Assembly (NCBI GenBank): GCA_005879775.1
Contig: VBJX01000087.1
Coordinates: 1 to 5,056 of the forward strand
DNA: 5,056 nucleotides
Source: Chloroflexota bacterium
Lineage (GTDB): Bacteria > Chloroflexota > Limnocylindria > QHBO01
Direction: 5' to 3'
Positions 1-5,056 of the stretch are shown here, in pieces. How positions within the stretch are numbered: position 1 is the stretch's first letter; each line of letters begins with the position of its first letter. The notes below the pieces were generated by a model. That model was not told the DNA's origin. It saw nothing but the letters and a program-made list of their open reading frames with translations, and searched no databases. The translations under genes were made by a program, and so were the position numbers.

Positions 1-330
1 GGGCATTCGTTCGGCGGACGGGTGGCCTCGCTGCTCGTCGCAGAGGAGCCGTACGGCGGGCTTGTGCTCCTCTCGTACCCGCTCCACGCGCCCGGCCAGG
101 CTGACCGCTGGGACGAGCGCACCTCTCATTGGCCGCGCATCGGCTGCCCGGTGCTCGTCCTCTCCGGCGACCACGATCCGTTCGCGCGCCTCGAGCTGCT
201 GCGCGACGCGGTCAGGCGGTTGCCGCATGCCGAGCTGGTCGTCTACCCGGGTGTCCGCCACGGCATCGGTCCGGTCCTCGACGATGCGCTGGATCGGGTT
301 GCTGCCTTCGTCCAGGCACTCCCCCATTGA
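1..330 (+). CDS. Alpha/beta hydrolase, KANL3/Tex30-like, C-terminal part (5' end outside window)
   Basis: The first 109 codons in the window are open from base 1 and end at TGA 328-330; the start lies upstream. The fragment opens with GHSFGGR, a G-x-S-x-G nucleophile elbow with Ser at visible residue 3. It continues through SYPLHAPG (residues 25-32), then PVLVLSGDHDPF (50-61), which supplies the likely acid Asp59, and RHG (86-88) with the likely catalytic His87. The elbow followed by a 'YPLH-PG' segment and a 'G-x-x-DPF' acid loop is characteristic of the KANL3/Tex30 (dienelactone hydrolase-like) family of small bacterial hydrolases. The triad is complete, so the enzyme is probably active, but the substrate of bacterial members is not known. 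A GTG at 22 could be taken as a start, but it would cut off the nucleophile elbow and is wrong. It is on the same strand as the transporter operon, separated by 95 bp, with no visible functional link. Confidence 0.85.
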   Translation, partial: GHSFGGRVASLLVAEEPYGGLVLLSYPLHAPGQADRWDERTSHWPRIGCPVLVLSGDHDPFARLELLRDAVRRLPHAELVVYPGVRHGIGPVLDDALDRVAAFVQALPH

Positions 331-353
331 CGCGCAAACGCCGCCCGACGGGA

Positions 354-359
354 TTGACA
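354..359 (+). promoter_or_regulatory. Candidate -35 box (TTGACA) upstream of the transporter operon
   Basis: This is a perfect TTGACA in an otherwise GC-rich gap, 66 bp before the lipoprotein start codon. No convincing -10 box sits 16-19 bp downstream. The best TATAAT-like match is TCTACT at 383-388 (4 of 6), but that leaves a 23-bp spacer, too long for an ordinary sigma-70-type promoter. The call rests on the hexamer alone. Confidence 0.3.
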
Positions 360-370
360 CGAGTGGCATC

Positions 371-406
371 ATGCACCGGTTCTCTACTAAGGCAGTGGAG
401 ATGCAC
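371..406 (+). repeat. Short direct repeats (ATGCAC) flanking the palindrome
   Basis: ATGCAC occurs at 371-376 and again at 401-406, exactly 30 bp apart, each followed by a CGG or GG. The pair brackets the inverted repeat at 381-401. It could be a second regulator site with about three helical turns between copies, or chance. Confidence 0.3.
381..401 (+). promoter_or_regulatory. Palindromic operator candidate, IscR type I-like geometry
   Basis: Two 8-base arms, TCTCTACT (381-388) and AGTGGAGA (394-401), are inverted repeats with one mismatch (T385/G397) around a 5-base spacer, AAGGC. The known E. coli IscR type I consensus has ACT and AGT half-site cores separated by 5 bases of the form RWWWY, flanked by SYYG and CRRS. 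Here the ACT-N5-AGT core, the R and Y at the spacer ends, and the flanking SYY and RRS all match. The G/C next to each core and the two A/T bases in the middle of the spacer do not. An Rrf2-family gene lies at 3137-3613, which makes it the natural candidate ligand. Binding is inferred. Confidence 0.4.
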
Positions 407-414
407 GGAATAGT

Positions 415-419
415 AGGGA
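415..419 (+). promoter_or_regulatory. Ribosome binding site for the lipoprotein gene
   Basis: AGGGA ends 6 bases before the ATG at 426. It supports that start over the out-of-frame ATG at 419. Confidence 0.5.
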
Positions 420-425
420 TGAAGT

Positions 426-1463
426 ATGCGCGTGCTCTGGCGGTGGTCGATCCTGCTCGCCTTGGTCGTCTCCGGATGCGGCCTCCAGGCTGCGACGACG
501 CCAGGAGCCGCGGGCAAGGTCGAGGTCCGACTCGGCTTCTTCCCCAACCTGACTCATGCCACCGCGCTCTACGGGATGGCCAAGGGAATGTTTGAAGCGA
601 GGCTTGGGGAGAGCAACGCCACTCTCCGCTCCACCATCTTCAACGCCGGGCCCGATGCCGTTGAGGCCCTCTTCGCCGGCGCCCTGGACGCCACGTACAT
701 CGGGCCAGGCCCCACCATCAATGCATTTGCGCGTTCGCACGGCGAGGCGGTGCGGGTCGTCTCGGGTGCCACTTCTGGAGGCGCCTTCCTGGTGGTCCGC
801 TCCGGCATCGACTCCCCCGCCGATCTGCGCGGCACGAGGCTAGCCACCCCGCAGCTCGGCAACACCCAGGACATCGCGTTGCGAGCCTGGCTGGCCGACC
901 AGGGCTACCACACGGATCTGCAGGGCACAGGCGATGTCTCGATCCTGCCGCAATCGAACGCGCAGACCGTCGAGGCGCTCCGCGCCGGCGAGATCGACGG
1001 GGCCTGGATCCCCGAGCCGTACGCGACCCAGGCGATCACTTCAGCAGGGGTGCACGTCCTTGTCGATGAGCGCGATCTCTGGCCGGATGGCCGATACGTG
1101 ACGACCCAGCTCATCGTGCGTGCCGCCTTCCTGCACGAGCATCCCGACCTGGTCAGTGCGCTGCTGGCGGCCCAGGTGGAGGCCAACGATGCGGTGAACG
1201 GGGACGCGGCGGCGGCGCAGCAGGTCGTGGCCCAAGAGCTGAAATCGATCAGCGGGGTCGATATCGATCTGCAGATTCTGCGCACCGCCTGGGGCAACCT
1301 GGTCTTCACCAACGACCCGATCGCTTCGTCGCTCTTGGAGTCAGCGACGCGCGCCGAGCAGTTGGGTCTGCTGCATCAGGTCTCGCTTGATGGCCTGTAT
1401 GACCTGGACCCGCTCAACGAGGTGCTGGCCGCTGCGGGTGAGTCTCCGGTGCCACAGCCGTGA
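426..1463 (+). CDS. ABC transporter substrate-binding lipoprotein, sulfonate/nitrate/taurine (SsuA/NMT1-like) family
   Basis: This 345-residue protein is the extracytoplasmic receptor of the importer. Residues 1-18 form a lipoprotein signal: basic start (R2, R6), hydrophobic core, and lipobox V15-S16-G17-C18, so Cys18 should be lipidated. It is the only cysteine. The mature part is a periplasmic-binding type II fold of the NMT1/SsuA type. Family-typical stretches are GFFPNLTHA (37-45), FNAGPDAVEALFAG (72-85), YIGPGPTINAF (91-101), SGGAFLVVRSG (118-127), PQLGNTQDIALR (142-153), the hinge-region GAWIPEPYA (192-200) and DERDLWPDGRYVTT (214-227). Length is normal for the family. The ATG at 426 is chosen because of the AGGGA upstream and the intact signal peptide. 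It is the first gene of the operon, overlapping the ATPase gene by 4 bp. The ligand cannot be read from sequence; homologues are assigned to aliphatic sulfonates, taurine, nitrate or related small anions. No SsuD or TauD enzyme is adjacent to decide. Confidence 0.9.
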   Translation: MRVLWRWSILLALVVSGCGLQAATTPGAAGKVEVRLGFFPNLTHATALYGMAKGMFEARLGESNATLRSTIFNAGPDAVEALFAGALDATYIGPGPTINAFARSHGEAVRVVSGATSGGAFLVVRSGIDSPADLRGTRLATPQLGNTQDIALRAWLADQGYHTDLQGTGDVSILPQSNAQTVEALRAGEIDGAWIPEPYATQAITSAGVHVLVDERDLWPDGRYVTTQLIVRAAFLHEHPDLVSALLAAQVEANDAVNGDAAAAQQVVAQELKSISGVDIDLQILRTAWGNLVFTNDPIASSLLESATRAEQLGLLHQVSLDGLYDLDPLNEVLAAAGESPVPQP

Positions 1464-2254
1464 GTGCAGCCGTGGAACGCGTCACGACCGTTGATGAGCC
1501 GGCCTTGGCCGCGCCTGCGGTGCAGATCGACTCCGTCGCCAAGCGGTACGGTCCGCCCGGAAGCAGCGTGCTCGCCCTCGAGCGCATCTCTCTGAGCGTG
1601 GAGCGGGGCGAATTCGTGTGCCTGGTCGGTGCATCGGGCTGTGGGAAGACGACCATTCTCAACCTCGTCTCGGGCCTCGACCAGCCCGATGCCGGGCGCA
1701 TCTCGGTGACCGGCCAGGTGGCGCTGCTCTTCCAGGAGGCCGCGCTTTTCCCTTGGCTCACGGCCGCGGCCAATATCGAGCTGCCGATGACCCTGGCCGG
1801 CGTCCCACGCACCGAACGACGGCAGCGGGTCGCCGAGCTGCTCGAGCTCGTGCACCTGCAGGGATTCGGCGATCGCCGCCCGCATGAGCTGTCGGGTGGC
1901 ATGCGACAACGCGTCTCCCTCGCCCGGGCGCTCGCCCAGCGGGCCGAGGTGCTGCTCATGGACGAGCCGTTCGGATCGCTCGACGCCATGACCCGGGACA
2001 TTCTCCACGACGAGGTCGAGCGGCTCTGGATCGATGCCGGGTTCACGATCCTCTTCGTCACCCACGACGTGCGCGAGGCGGTGCGCCTCGGCGACCGGGT
2101 CATCGTGCTGAGCAGCCGGCCGGCCCAGGTCGTCGAGGAGATCCACGTTCCGCTCCCCCGCCCGCGGGATGGCGCGGACCCCGATCTGGCCGACGTCGCC
2201 GAACACGTCATTACCCGTCTTCGCAGCGAGGTTCGCGCCCATGCAGAGGATTGA
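1460..2254 (+). CDS. ABC transporter ATP-binding protein (SsuB/TauB/NrtD-like)
   Basis: This 264-residue nucleotide-binding subunit powers the importer at the inner face of the membrane. All motifs are intact: Walker A GASGCGKTT (57-65), Q-loop Gln92 in LFQE, the signature LSGGM (144-148), Walker B VLLMDEP (164-170) with catalytic Glu169, D-loop SLDA (173-176) and H-loop His202 in VTHD. The segment LFPWLT (96-101) after the Q-loop and the C-terminal VIVLSSRPAQVVEE (214-227) are typical of the nitrate/sulfonate/taurine subfamily. The GTG start at 1460 overlaps the lipoprotein stop in a GTGA arrangement (1460-1463), a classic sign of translational coupling. The first 20 or so residues before VQIDSVAKRY are a poorly conserved extension, so a slightly later start is possible but would lose the overlap. 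The substrate is set by the binding protein, not this subunit. Confidence 0.92.
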   Translation: MSAAVERVTTVDEPALAAPAVQIDSVAKRYGPPGSSVLALERISLSVERGEFVCLVGASGCGKTTILNLVSGLDQPDAGRISVTGQVALLFQEAALFPWLTAAANIELPMTLAGVPRTERRQRVAELLELVHLQGFGDRRPHELSGGMRQRVSLARALAQRAEVLLMDEPFGSLDAMTRDILHDEVERLWIDAGFTILFVTHDVREAVRLGDRVIVLSSRPAQVVEEIHVPLPRPRDGADPDLADVAEHVITRLRSEVRAHAED

Positions 2255-3122
2255 CTCGCGCGCTCAAGCGCCGCTGGATGCCGATCTTTCCGGCCTCGAC
2301 GCCCTGGAGCTGCCGATCACTGGTCGGCGTTCCCGGGCCAGCCGCGCGTGGGCCTTGATATGGCCGAAGCTCGCCGCACTTGCATTTGCTCTCGGCGCGT
2401 GGCAGCTCGTCGTCTGGTCCGGCTGGCGGCCCTCGTACGTTTTGCCTGGCCCACTCACCGTGCTGGAGCGCCTGGTGACCGATATCGGGGGCAGCGACCT
2501 GCCCACTGCCGTTGTCACCACGTTGCGTCGCGCGGCCGTCGGCTTCGGCCTGGCGCTGCTCATCGGCTGCATCATCGGCGTGGCGATCGTCCAGGTGCGC
2601 GCGCTGCGCATCGCGGCCTCGTCATTCGTCACCGGGCTGCAGACGATGCCATCGATTGCCTGGTTCCCGCTCGCCATCCTGCTCTTCGGCCTATCGGAGC
2701 AGGCGATCCTCTTCGTGGTGATCCTGGGCGCCGCACCGTCGATCGCCAACGGGCTCATCAGCGGCGTCGACCAGATCCCTCGCATCCTGCTGCGCGCGGG
2801 CCGCATGCTCGGCGCGCGAGGGGCTGCGAGCTACCGTCACGTGGTGCTGCCGGCCGCCCTCCCCTCGTTCGTCAGCGGGCTGAAGCAGGGATGGGCGTTT
2901 GCCTGGCGCAGCCTGATTGCCGGCGAGCTGCTGGGAGTGGTGGCCGGCCAGACCTCGATCGGCTGGCGGCTGCAGCTCTCCCGTGAGCTGGTCGACGCCG
3001 AAGGCCTGCTGAGCACGATGCTGGTGATCCTGGTGATCGGTCTGGTCGTCGACGGCTTGGTCTTCGGCAGCCTGGACCGATCGATCCGGCGCCGCTGGGG
3101 GTTGCTCGAGGCCGGCAGCTAA
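2241..3122 (+). CDS. ABC transporter permease (SsuC/TauC/NrtB-like)
   Basis: This 293-residue membrane subunit belongs to the binding-protein-dependent transport (BPD_transp_1) family. Hydrophobic segments lie near residues 44-62, 99-119, 138-151, 153-173, 216-235 and 258-276. The cytoplasmic coupling (EAA) loop runs at about 187-208, with the conserved G191-A and VVLPAALP (201-208), the part that docks onto the ATPase. YVLPGPLTV (66-74) before the core domain and AFAWRSLIAGELLG (219-232) after the loop are hallmarks of sulfonate/taurine/nitrate permeases. The ATG at 2241 is chosen. It overlaps the ATPase stop by 14 bp and has GAGG (2228-2231) nine bases upstream. An in-frame ATG at 2169 would add 24 residues lying wholly inside the ATPase gene and lacking family character. 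It is the last gene of the operon, with its TAA at 3120 only 14 bp from the convergent Rrf2 gene. Confidence 0.92.
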   Translation: MQRIDSRAQAPLDADLSGLDALELPITGRRSRASRAWALIWPKLAALAFALGAWQLVVWSGWRPSYVLPGPLTVLERLVTDIGGSDLPTAVVTTLRRAAVGFGLALLIGCIIGVAIVQVRALRIAASSFVTGLQTMPSIAWFPLAILLFGLSEQAILFVVILGAAPSIANGLISGVDQIPRILLRAGRMLGARGAASYRHVVLPAALPSFVSGLKQGWAFAWRSLIAGELLGVVAGQTSIGWRLQLSRELVDAEGLLSTMLVILVIGLVVDGLVFGSLDRSIRRRWGLLEAGS

Positions 3123-3136
3123 TCGGAGGCGGGCGG

Positions 3137-3613
3137 CTAGCCGGGCGTGCCCCGGATCCTGCCCAGCGATACCCAGGCCTCCGGATCGGCCGTCAGTTCG
3201 CCGACGCGCGGCGGCAGGTTGCCGGCGACCACATCGGCCAGAGAGGTGGCTTCCAGGACTTCGCGCAGGCTGGCGCGCACCGCCACCCAGACCTCGCGCA
3301 GGGAGGCCGCCGGGCCCGGGTACTCGACCGTCTCCGGGCGCTGGCCGCGCACGTTGGCCATCGGGCCGTCAACCGCCCGGATCACGTCCGCCAGGCTGAT
3401 CTCGGCCGCCGGTCGGGCCAGCATGTAGCCACCGGACACACCGCGCCGGCTGGAGACGATCCCCGCGTGCTTGAGCTCGAGCAGCACGTTCTCCAGGAAC
3501 TTGAGGGGGATCGCCTGCGCCTCGGAGATCCGCTCCCCCTTCATCGCCGCGCCCGCCGCCGCCAGCTCGGCGGCAGCTCGGATGGCGTAGTCGGCGCGGG
3601 CGGAGACGTGCAT
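3137..3613 (-). CDS. Rrf2-family transcriptional regulator lacking cysteines
   Basis: This 158-residue winged-helix regulator has the usual Rrf2 length. The N-terminal SARADYAIRAAAELA (4-18), the recognition-helix region IPLKFLENVLLELKHAGIV (35-53), the wing RRGVSGGYMLARP (56-68) and EISLADVIRAVDGP (71-84) are diagnostic. Iron-sulfur members (IscR, NsrR, RsrR) bind a cluster through cysteines after this point, but this protein has none anywhere. A cluster or a cysteine redox switch is therefore excluded, and it should respond to a ligand or partner, as CymR does through CysK. Cysteine-free or cluster-free Rrf2 proteins are known near sulfur-assimilation genes; from memory, Rv1287 beside cysDN in M. 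tuberculosis is an example. A role controlling the adjacent operon is inferred, supported by an IscR-like palindrome at 381-401. It is convergent to the permease gene and divergent from the cyclase. The ATG has no clear ribosome binding site and is probably read from a leaderless or nearly leaderless mRNA. Confidence 0.9.
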   Translation of the reverse strand: MHVSARADYAIRAAAELAAAGAAMKGERISEAQAIPLKFLENVLLELKHAGIVSSRRGVSGGYMLARPAAEISLADVIRAVDGPMANVRGQRPETVEYPGPAASLREVWVAVRASLREVLEATSLADVVAGNLPPRVGELTADPEAWVSLGRIRGTPG

Positions 3614-3621
3614 GGGCTCGC

Positions 3622-3627
3622 ATTCTA
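3622..3627 (-). promoter_or_regulatory. -10 box candidate for the Rrf2 gene (near-leaderless)
   Basis: On the minus strand this reads TAGAAT, 5 of 6 matches to TATAAT, ending 8 bases before the ATG at 3613. Transcription starting about 7 bases downstream would begin only 1-3 bases before the start codon. No good -35 is visible and no Shine-Dalgarno precedes the ATG, which fits a leaderless transcript. Confidence 0.45.
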
Positions 3628-3648
3628 TTCGCAGCTTCCGGCACTCCG

Positions 3649-3654
3649 TACACT
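3649..3654 (+). promoter_or_regulatory. -10 box candidate for the cyclase gene (leaderless)
   Basis: TACACT (TAnnnT form, 4 of 6 to TATAAT) ends six bases before the ATG at 3661, placing the expected transcription start on or next to the A of the start codon. There is no purine-rich ribosome site in the intervening TTGACC. This spacing is the usual layout of leaderless genes in high-GC bacteria and supports ATG 3661 over TTG 3655. Confidence 0.45.
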
Positions 3655-3660
3655 TTGACC

Positions 3661-4806
3661 ATGGTCACCTGCCCCATCTGTGGCGCGGAGAGCCCCGATC
3701 GATATCGGGCCTGCGGCCAGTGCGGGTCGCAGCTGGTGGCCGATCGGCCGCCGGAGGAGATCCGCCGGGTGGCCACGGTCGTGACCTCGGACTGGAAGGG
3801 GTCGACCGCGCTCGGGGAACGGCTCGACCCCGAGTCGCTGCGCGAGGTGCAGACCCGCTACTTCGATGCCATGCGCGCCGTCTTCGAGGCCCACGGTGGC
3901 ACCATCGAGAAGATCATCGGCGACGCCATCGTGGCGGTCTTCGGGATCCCGACCCGCCGCGAGGACGACGCCCTGCGCGCCGTGCAGGCCGCGGCCGAGA
4001 GCCAGCGCGTCCTCGCCCTCCTCAACGACCAGCTGGACGAGCGCTGGGGCGTGCGGCTGGTGACGCGGACCGGGGTGGCAACCGGCGAGGTGATCGTCGG
4101 CGAGGCGAGTGCCGGACAGCACGTGCTGACCGGCGACACCATGAGCATGGCGACGGCCATGGAGCAGAACGCGCCCGCCCAGGAGACGCTGCTGGCCGGC
4201 TCCACCTACCGGCTGGTGAGCGACCAGGTGCAGGCGGAGTCGGTCGGGCCGATCACGCCCAAGGGATCCCACGTTCCGGTTCCCGCCTATCAGCTCGAGT
4301 CGGTGGTCAGCGCTCCGCCCGAGGCGCCGGCCGAGGGGGAGGCCGCCGAGGCCGGGACCCGGATCTGCAGCATCTGCGGCGAGCAGAACCCAGCCGATTT
4401 CCGCCACTGCGGAACCTGCGGGGCGACCCTCACCGAGCGCCTCCAGGCGCGCGAGAGCCGCAAGACGGTGACCATCGTATTCGCCGACCCCAAGCCCGGC
4501 ACCTCAGATGGCAAGCCGGCCTCGCCGGAGGCGCTCGGCGATGTCATGTCGCGCTACTTCGATGCGATGCAGGCGGTCCTCGCCCGTCATGGAGCAACGG
4601 TCGAGAAGTTCATCGGCGACGCGGTGATGGCCGTCTTCGGCCTGCCGGTCCGCCACGAGGACGATGCCCTGCGGGCGGTCCGGGCCGCGGCCGACATGCA
4701 GCGCGCCCTCCCCGAGCTGAACGAGGCGTTCGGCCGGGAGTGGGGGCTGACCCTCGGCAAGGAGAGGTGGTCGCCGGCGATGCCAGCCTGGGCCAGCGGC
4801 TGGTGA
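3661..4806 (+). CDS. Tandem zinc-ribbon / class III nucleotide cyclase protein, frameshifted in second cyclase domain
   Basis: The protein is built of two modules exactly 232 residues apart. Module 1 has a zinc ribbon (C4, C7, C19, C22) and a cyclase domain (about 36-215). Module 2 has a zinc ribbon (C236, C239, C250, C253) and a cyclase domain from about 268. In domain 1 the metal-binding Asp44 (SDWKGST) and Asp88 (IIGDAI) and the adenine-selecting Lys84 and Asp159 are kept. The transition-state Asn and Arg of the usual N-x3-R are Ser162 and Ala166. Domain 2 keeps Asp276, Asp320 and Lys316. After W361-G-L-T-L the frame turns into unrelated sequence and stops at TGA 4804-4806, while the rest of the domain continues in another frame from 4761. 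The intact product would make cAMP (or cGMP) in the cytoplasm. ATG 3661 is preferred over TTG 3655 because of the -10 box position. As it stands the product lacks the domain 2 catalytic Asn/Arg. Confidence 0.85.
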   Translation: MVTCPICGAESPDRYRACGQCGSQLVADRPPEEIRRVATVVTSDWKGSTALGERLDPESLREVQTRYFDAMRAVFEAHGGTIEKIIGDAIVAVFGIPTRREDDALRAVQAAAESQRVLALLNDQLDERWGVRLVTRTGVATGEVIVGEASAGQHVLTGDTMSMATAMEQNAPAQETLLAGSTYRLVSDQVQAESVGPITPKGSHVPVPAYQLESVVSAPPEAPAEGEAAEAGTRICSICGEQNPADFRHCGTCGATLTERLQARESRKTVTIVFADPKPGTSDGKPASPEALGDVMSRYFDAMQAVLARHGATVEKFIGDAVMAVFGLPVRHEDDALRAVRAAADMQRALPELNEAFGREWGLTLGKERWSPAMPAWASGW

Positions 4807-5056
4807 CCGGCGACACGGTCAACGTGGCGGCCCGCCTGGAGCAGGCAGCCGGCGCCGGGCAGGTGCTCCTGGGCGATCTCACCTACCGGCTGGTGCGCGG
4901 CGCGGTCGAGGTCGAGGCGGTCGAGCCGCTCACCCTCAAGGGCAAGGCGGAGCCGGTGCCTGCCTACCGTCTCACGAAAATGAGCGAGGCGACGGAGGGC
5001 TTCCAGCGTCGCCAGGACGCCCCCATGATCGGTCGCCAGGCGGAGATGGAAGCGCT
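4761..5056 (+). pseudogene. Out-of-frame continuation of the cyclase: end of domain 2 and start of an AAA/NTPase domain (runs off window)
   Basis: From 4761 the +3 frame resumes the cyclase at GEVVAGDASLGQ. It carries LVTGDTVNVAARLEQ with the adenine-contact Asp (4812-4814), transition-state Asn (4821-4823) and Arg (4833-4835). The domain closes with GDLTYRLVRG and LKGKAEPVPAYRL, aligning with GSTYRLVSD and PVPAYQL of domain 1. About 20 linker residues later comes MIGRQAEMEA at the window end, resembling the 'hhGR-x-x-E' opening of AAA/NTPase domains that follow cyclase domains in many bacterial cyclase-ATPase-TPR regulators. There are no stops through 5056. Upstream GTG codons (4740, 4767, 4803) might be called as starts by software, but none makes a sensible protein. 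This is the same gene as the CDS starting at 3661, separated from it by a deletion of about 19 nt. Confidence 0.8.

Larger units (their letters stand above)
3661..5056 (+). repeat. Intragenic tandem duplication, 696-bp unit
   Basis: Units start near 3661 and 4357. Equivalent landmarks (first zinc Cys, metal Asp 1, Lys, RYFDAM, metal Asp 2, WG) are all offset by 232 codons. Nucleotide identity is still visible in patches, for example CGCTACTTCGATGC at 3856 and 4552, and GAGGACGA followed by a similar stretch at 3961 and 4657. Confidence 0.85.

Noticed and set aside
22..330. GTG at 22 as the real start of the hydrolase
   Set aside because: The frame is open to base 1 and encodes the catalytic GHSFGG motif before that codon, so the gene starts outside the window.
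2169..2240. Upstream in-frame ATG extension of the permease
   Set aside because: The added 24 residues are encoded entirely inside the ATPase C-terminus and look unlike any permease N-terminus. ATG 2241 has a ribosome site and a short overlap.
1376..2242. 288-codon open frame on the minus strand opposite the ATPase gene
   Set aside because: It is a shadow of the high-GC ATPase gene, whose full motif set is on the plus strand. The minus-strand translation is rich in Arg, Gly and His with no recognisable domain.
3135..3155. Hairpin candidates between the convergent permease and Rrf2 genes (GGCTAGCC at 3135-3142; CCGGG/CCCGG at 3141-3155)
   Set aside because: The stems are short (4-5 bp), lie partly in the Rrf2 coding end, and have no T-run on either strand. 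This is not enough for a terminator call in a GC-rich background.
3655..3660. TTG start two codons before ATG 3661 of the cyclase
   Set aside because: ATG is the stronger codon and sits at the expected transcription start relative to TACACT. The extra two residues add nothing to the zinc ribbon.
3625..4407. 260-codon open frame on the minus strand opposite the cyclase
   Set aside because: It covers the two conserved zinc ribbons and first cyclase domain on the plus strand, and its own translation shows no family features.
4742..4746. G5 run as a programmed or sequencing frameshift site
   Set aside because: Sequence after it (WGLTL) still matches the cyclase in the original frame, so the shift happens later, at 4756-4760. 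A one-base slip would also not restore the missing conserved strand.

Overview
This high-GC bacterial window carries one partial gene, a complete three-gene ABC importer operon, a convergent Rrf2-type regulator, and the 5' part of a large multidomain nucleotide cyclase with a broken reading frame. The GC-rich codon use, the possibly leaderless regulator and cyclase genes, and the zinc ribbon / class III cyclase / AAA-type ATPase architecture suggest Chloroflexota or a high-GC actinobacterial relative. That placement is an inference from style, because no rRNA or other marker gene is present.

Layout: positions 1-330 hold the C-terminal end of a KANL3/Tex30-type alpha/beta hydrolase. Positions 331-425 are a regulatory gap with a TTGACA box, a 21-bp near-perfect palindrome laid out like an IscR type I site, and a Shine-Dalgarno sequence. 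Positions 426-3122 are an operon in the order substrate-binding lipoprotein, ATPase, permease. It belongs to the nitrate/sulfonate/taurine (SsuABC/TauABC/NrtABC) family, and its genes overlap by 4 and 14 bp, which implies translational coupling. Positions 3137-3613 on the minus strand encode an Rrf2 regulator with no cysteine at all. Positions 3614-3660 are a divergent promoter gap with a -10-like box just upstream of each start codon. From 3661 to the window end runs a protein made of two 232-residue modules, each a zinc ribbon followed by a class III cyclase domain, leading into what looks like the start of an AAA/NTPase domain.

How the parts fit: the lipoprotein captures a small anion (an organosulfonate is the best guess), the permease and ATPase import it, and the Rrf2 protein is a plausible regulator through the palindrome upstream of the operon. 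No monooxygenase such as SsuD or TauD lies in the window, so the substrate is not fixed by context. The cyclase appears to be a separate signalling gene. Its second cyclase domain has lost about 19 nt relative to the first (around 4756-4760). The frame is broken and a conserved strand removed, so the gene is either a pseudogene or carries an assembly error.
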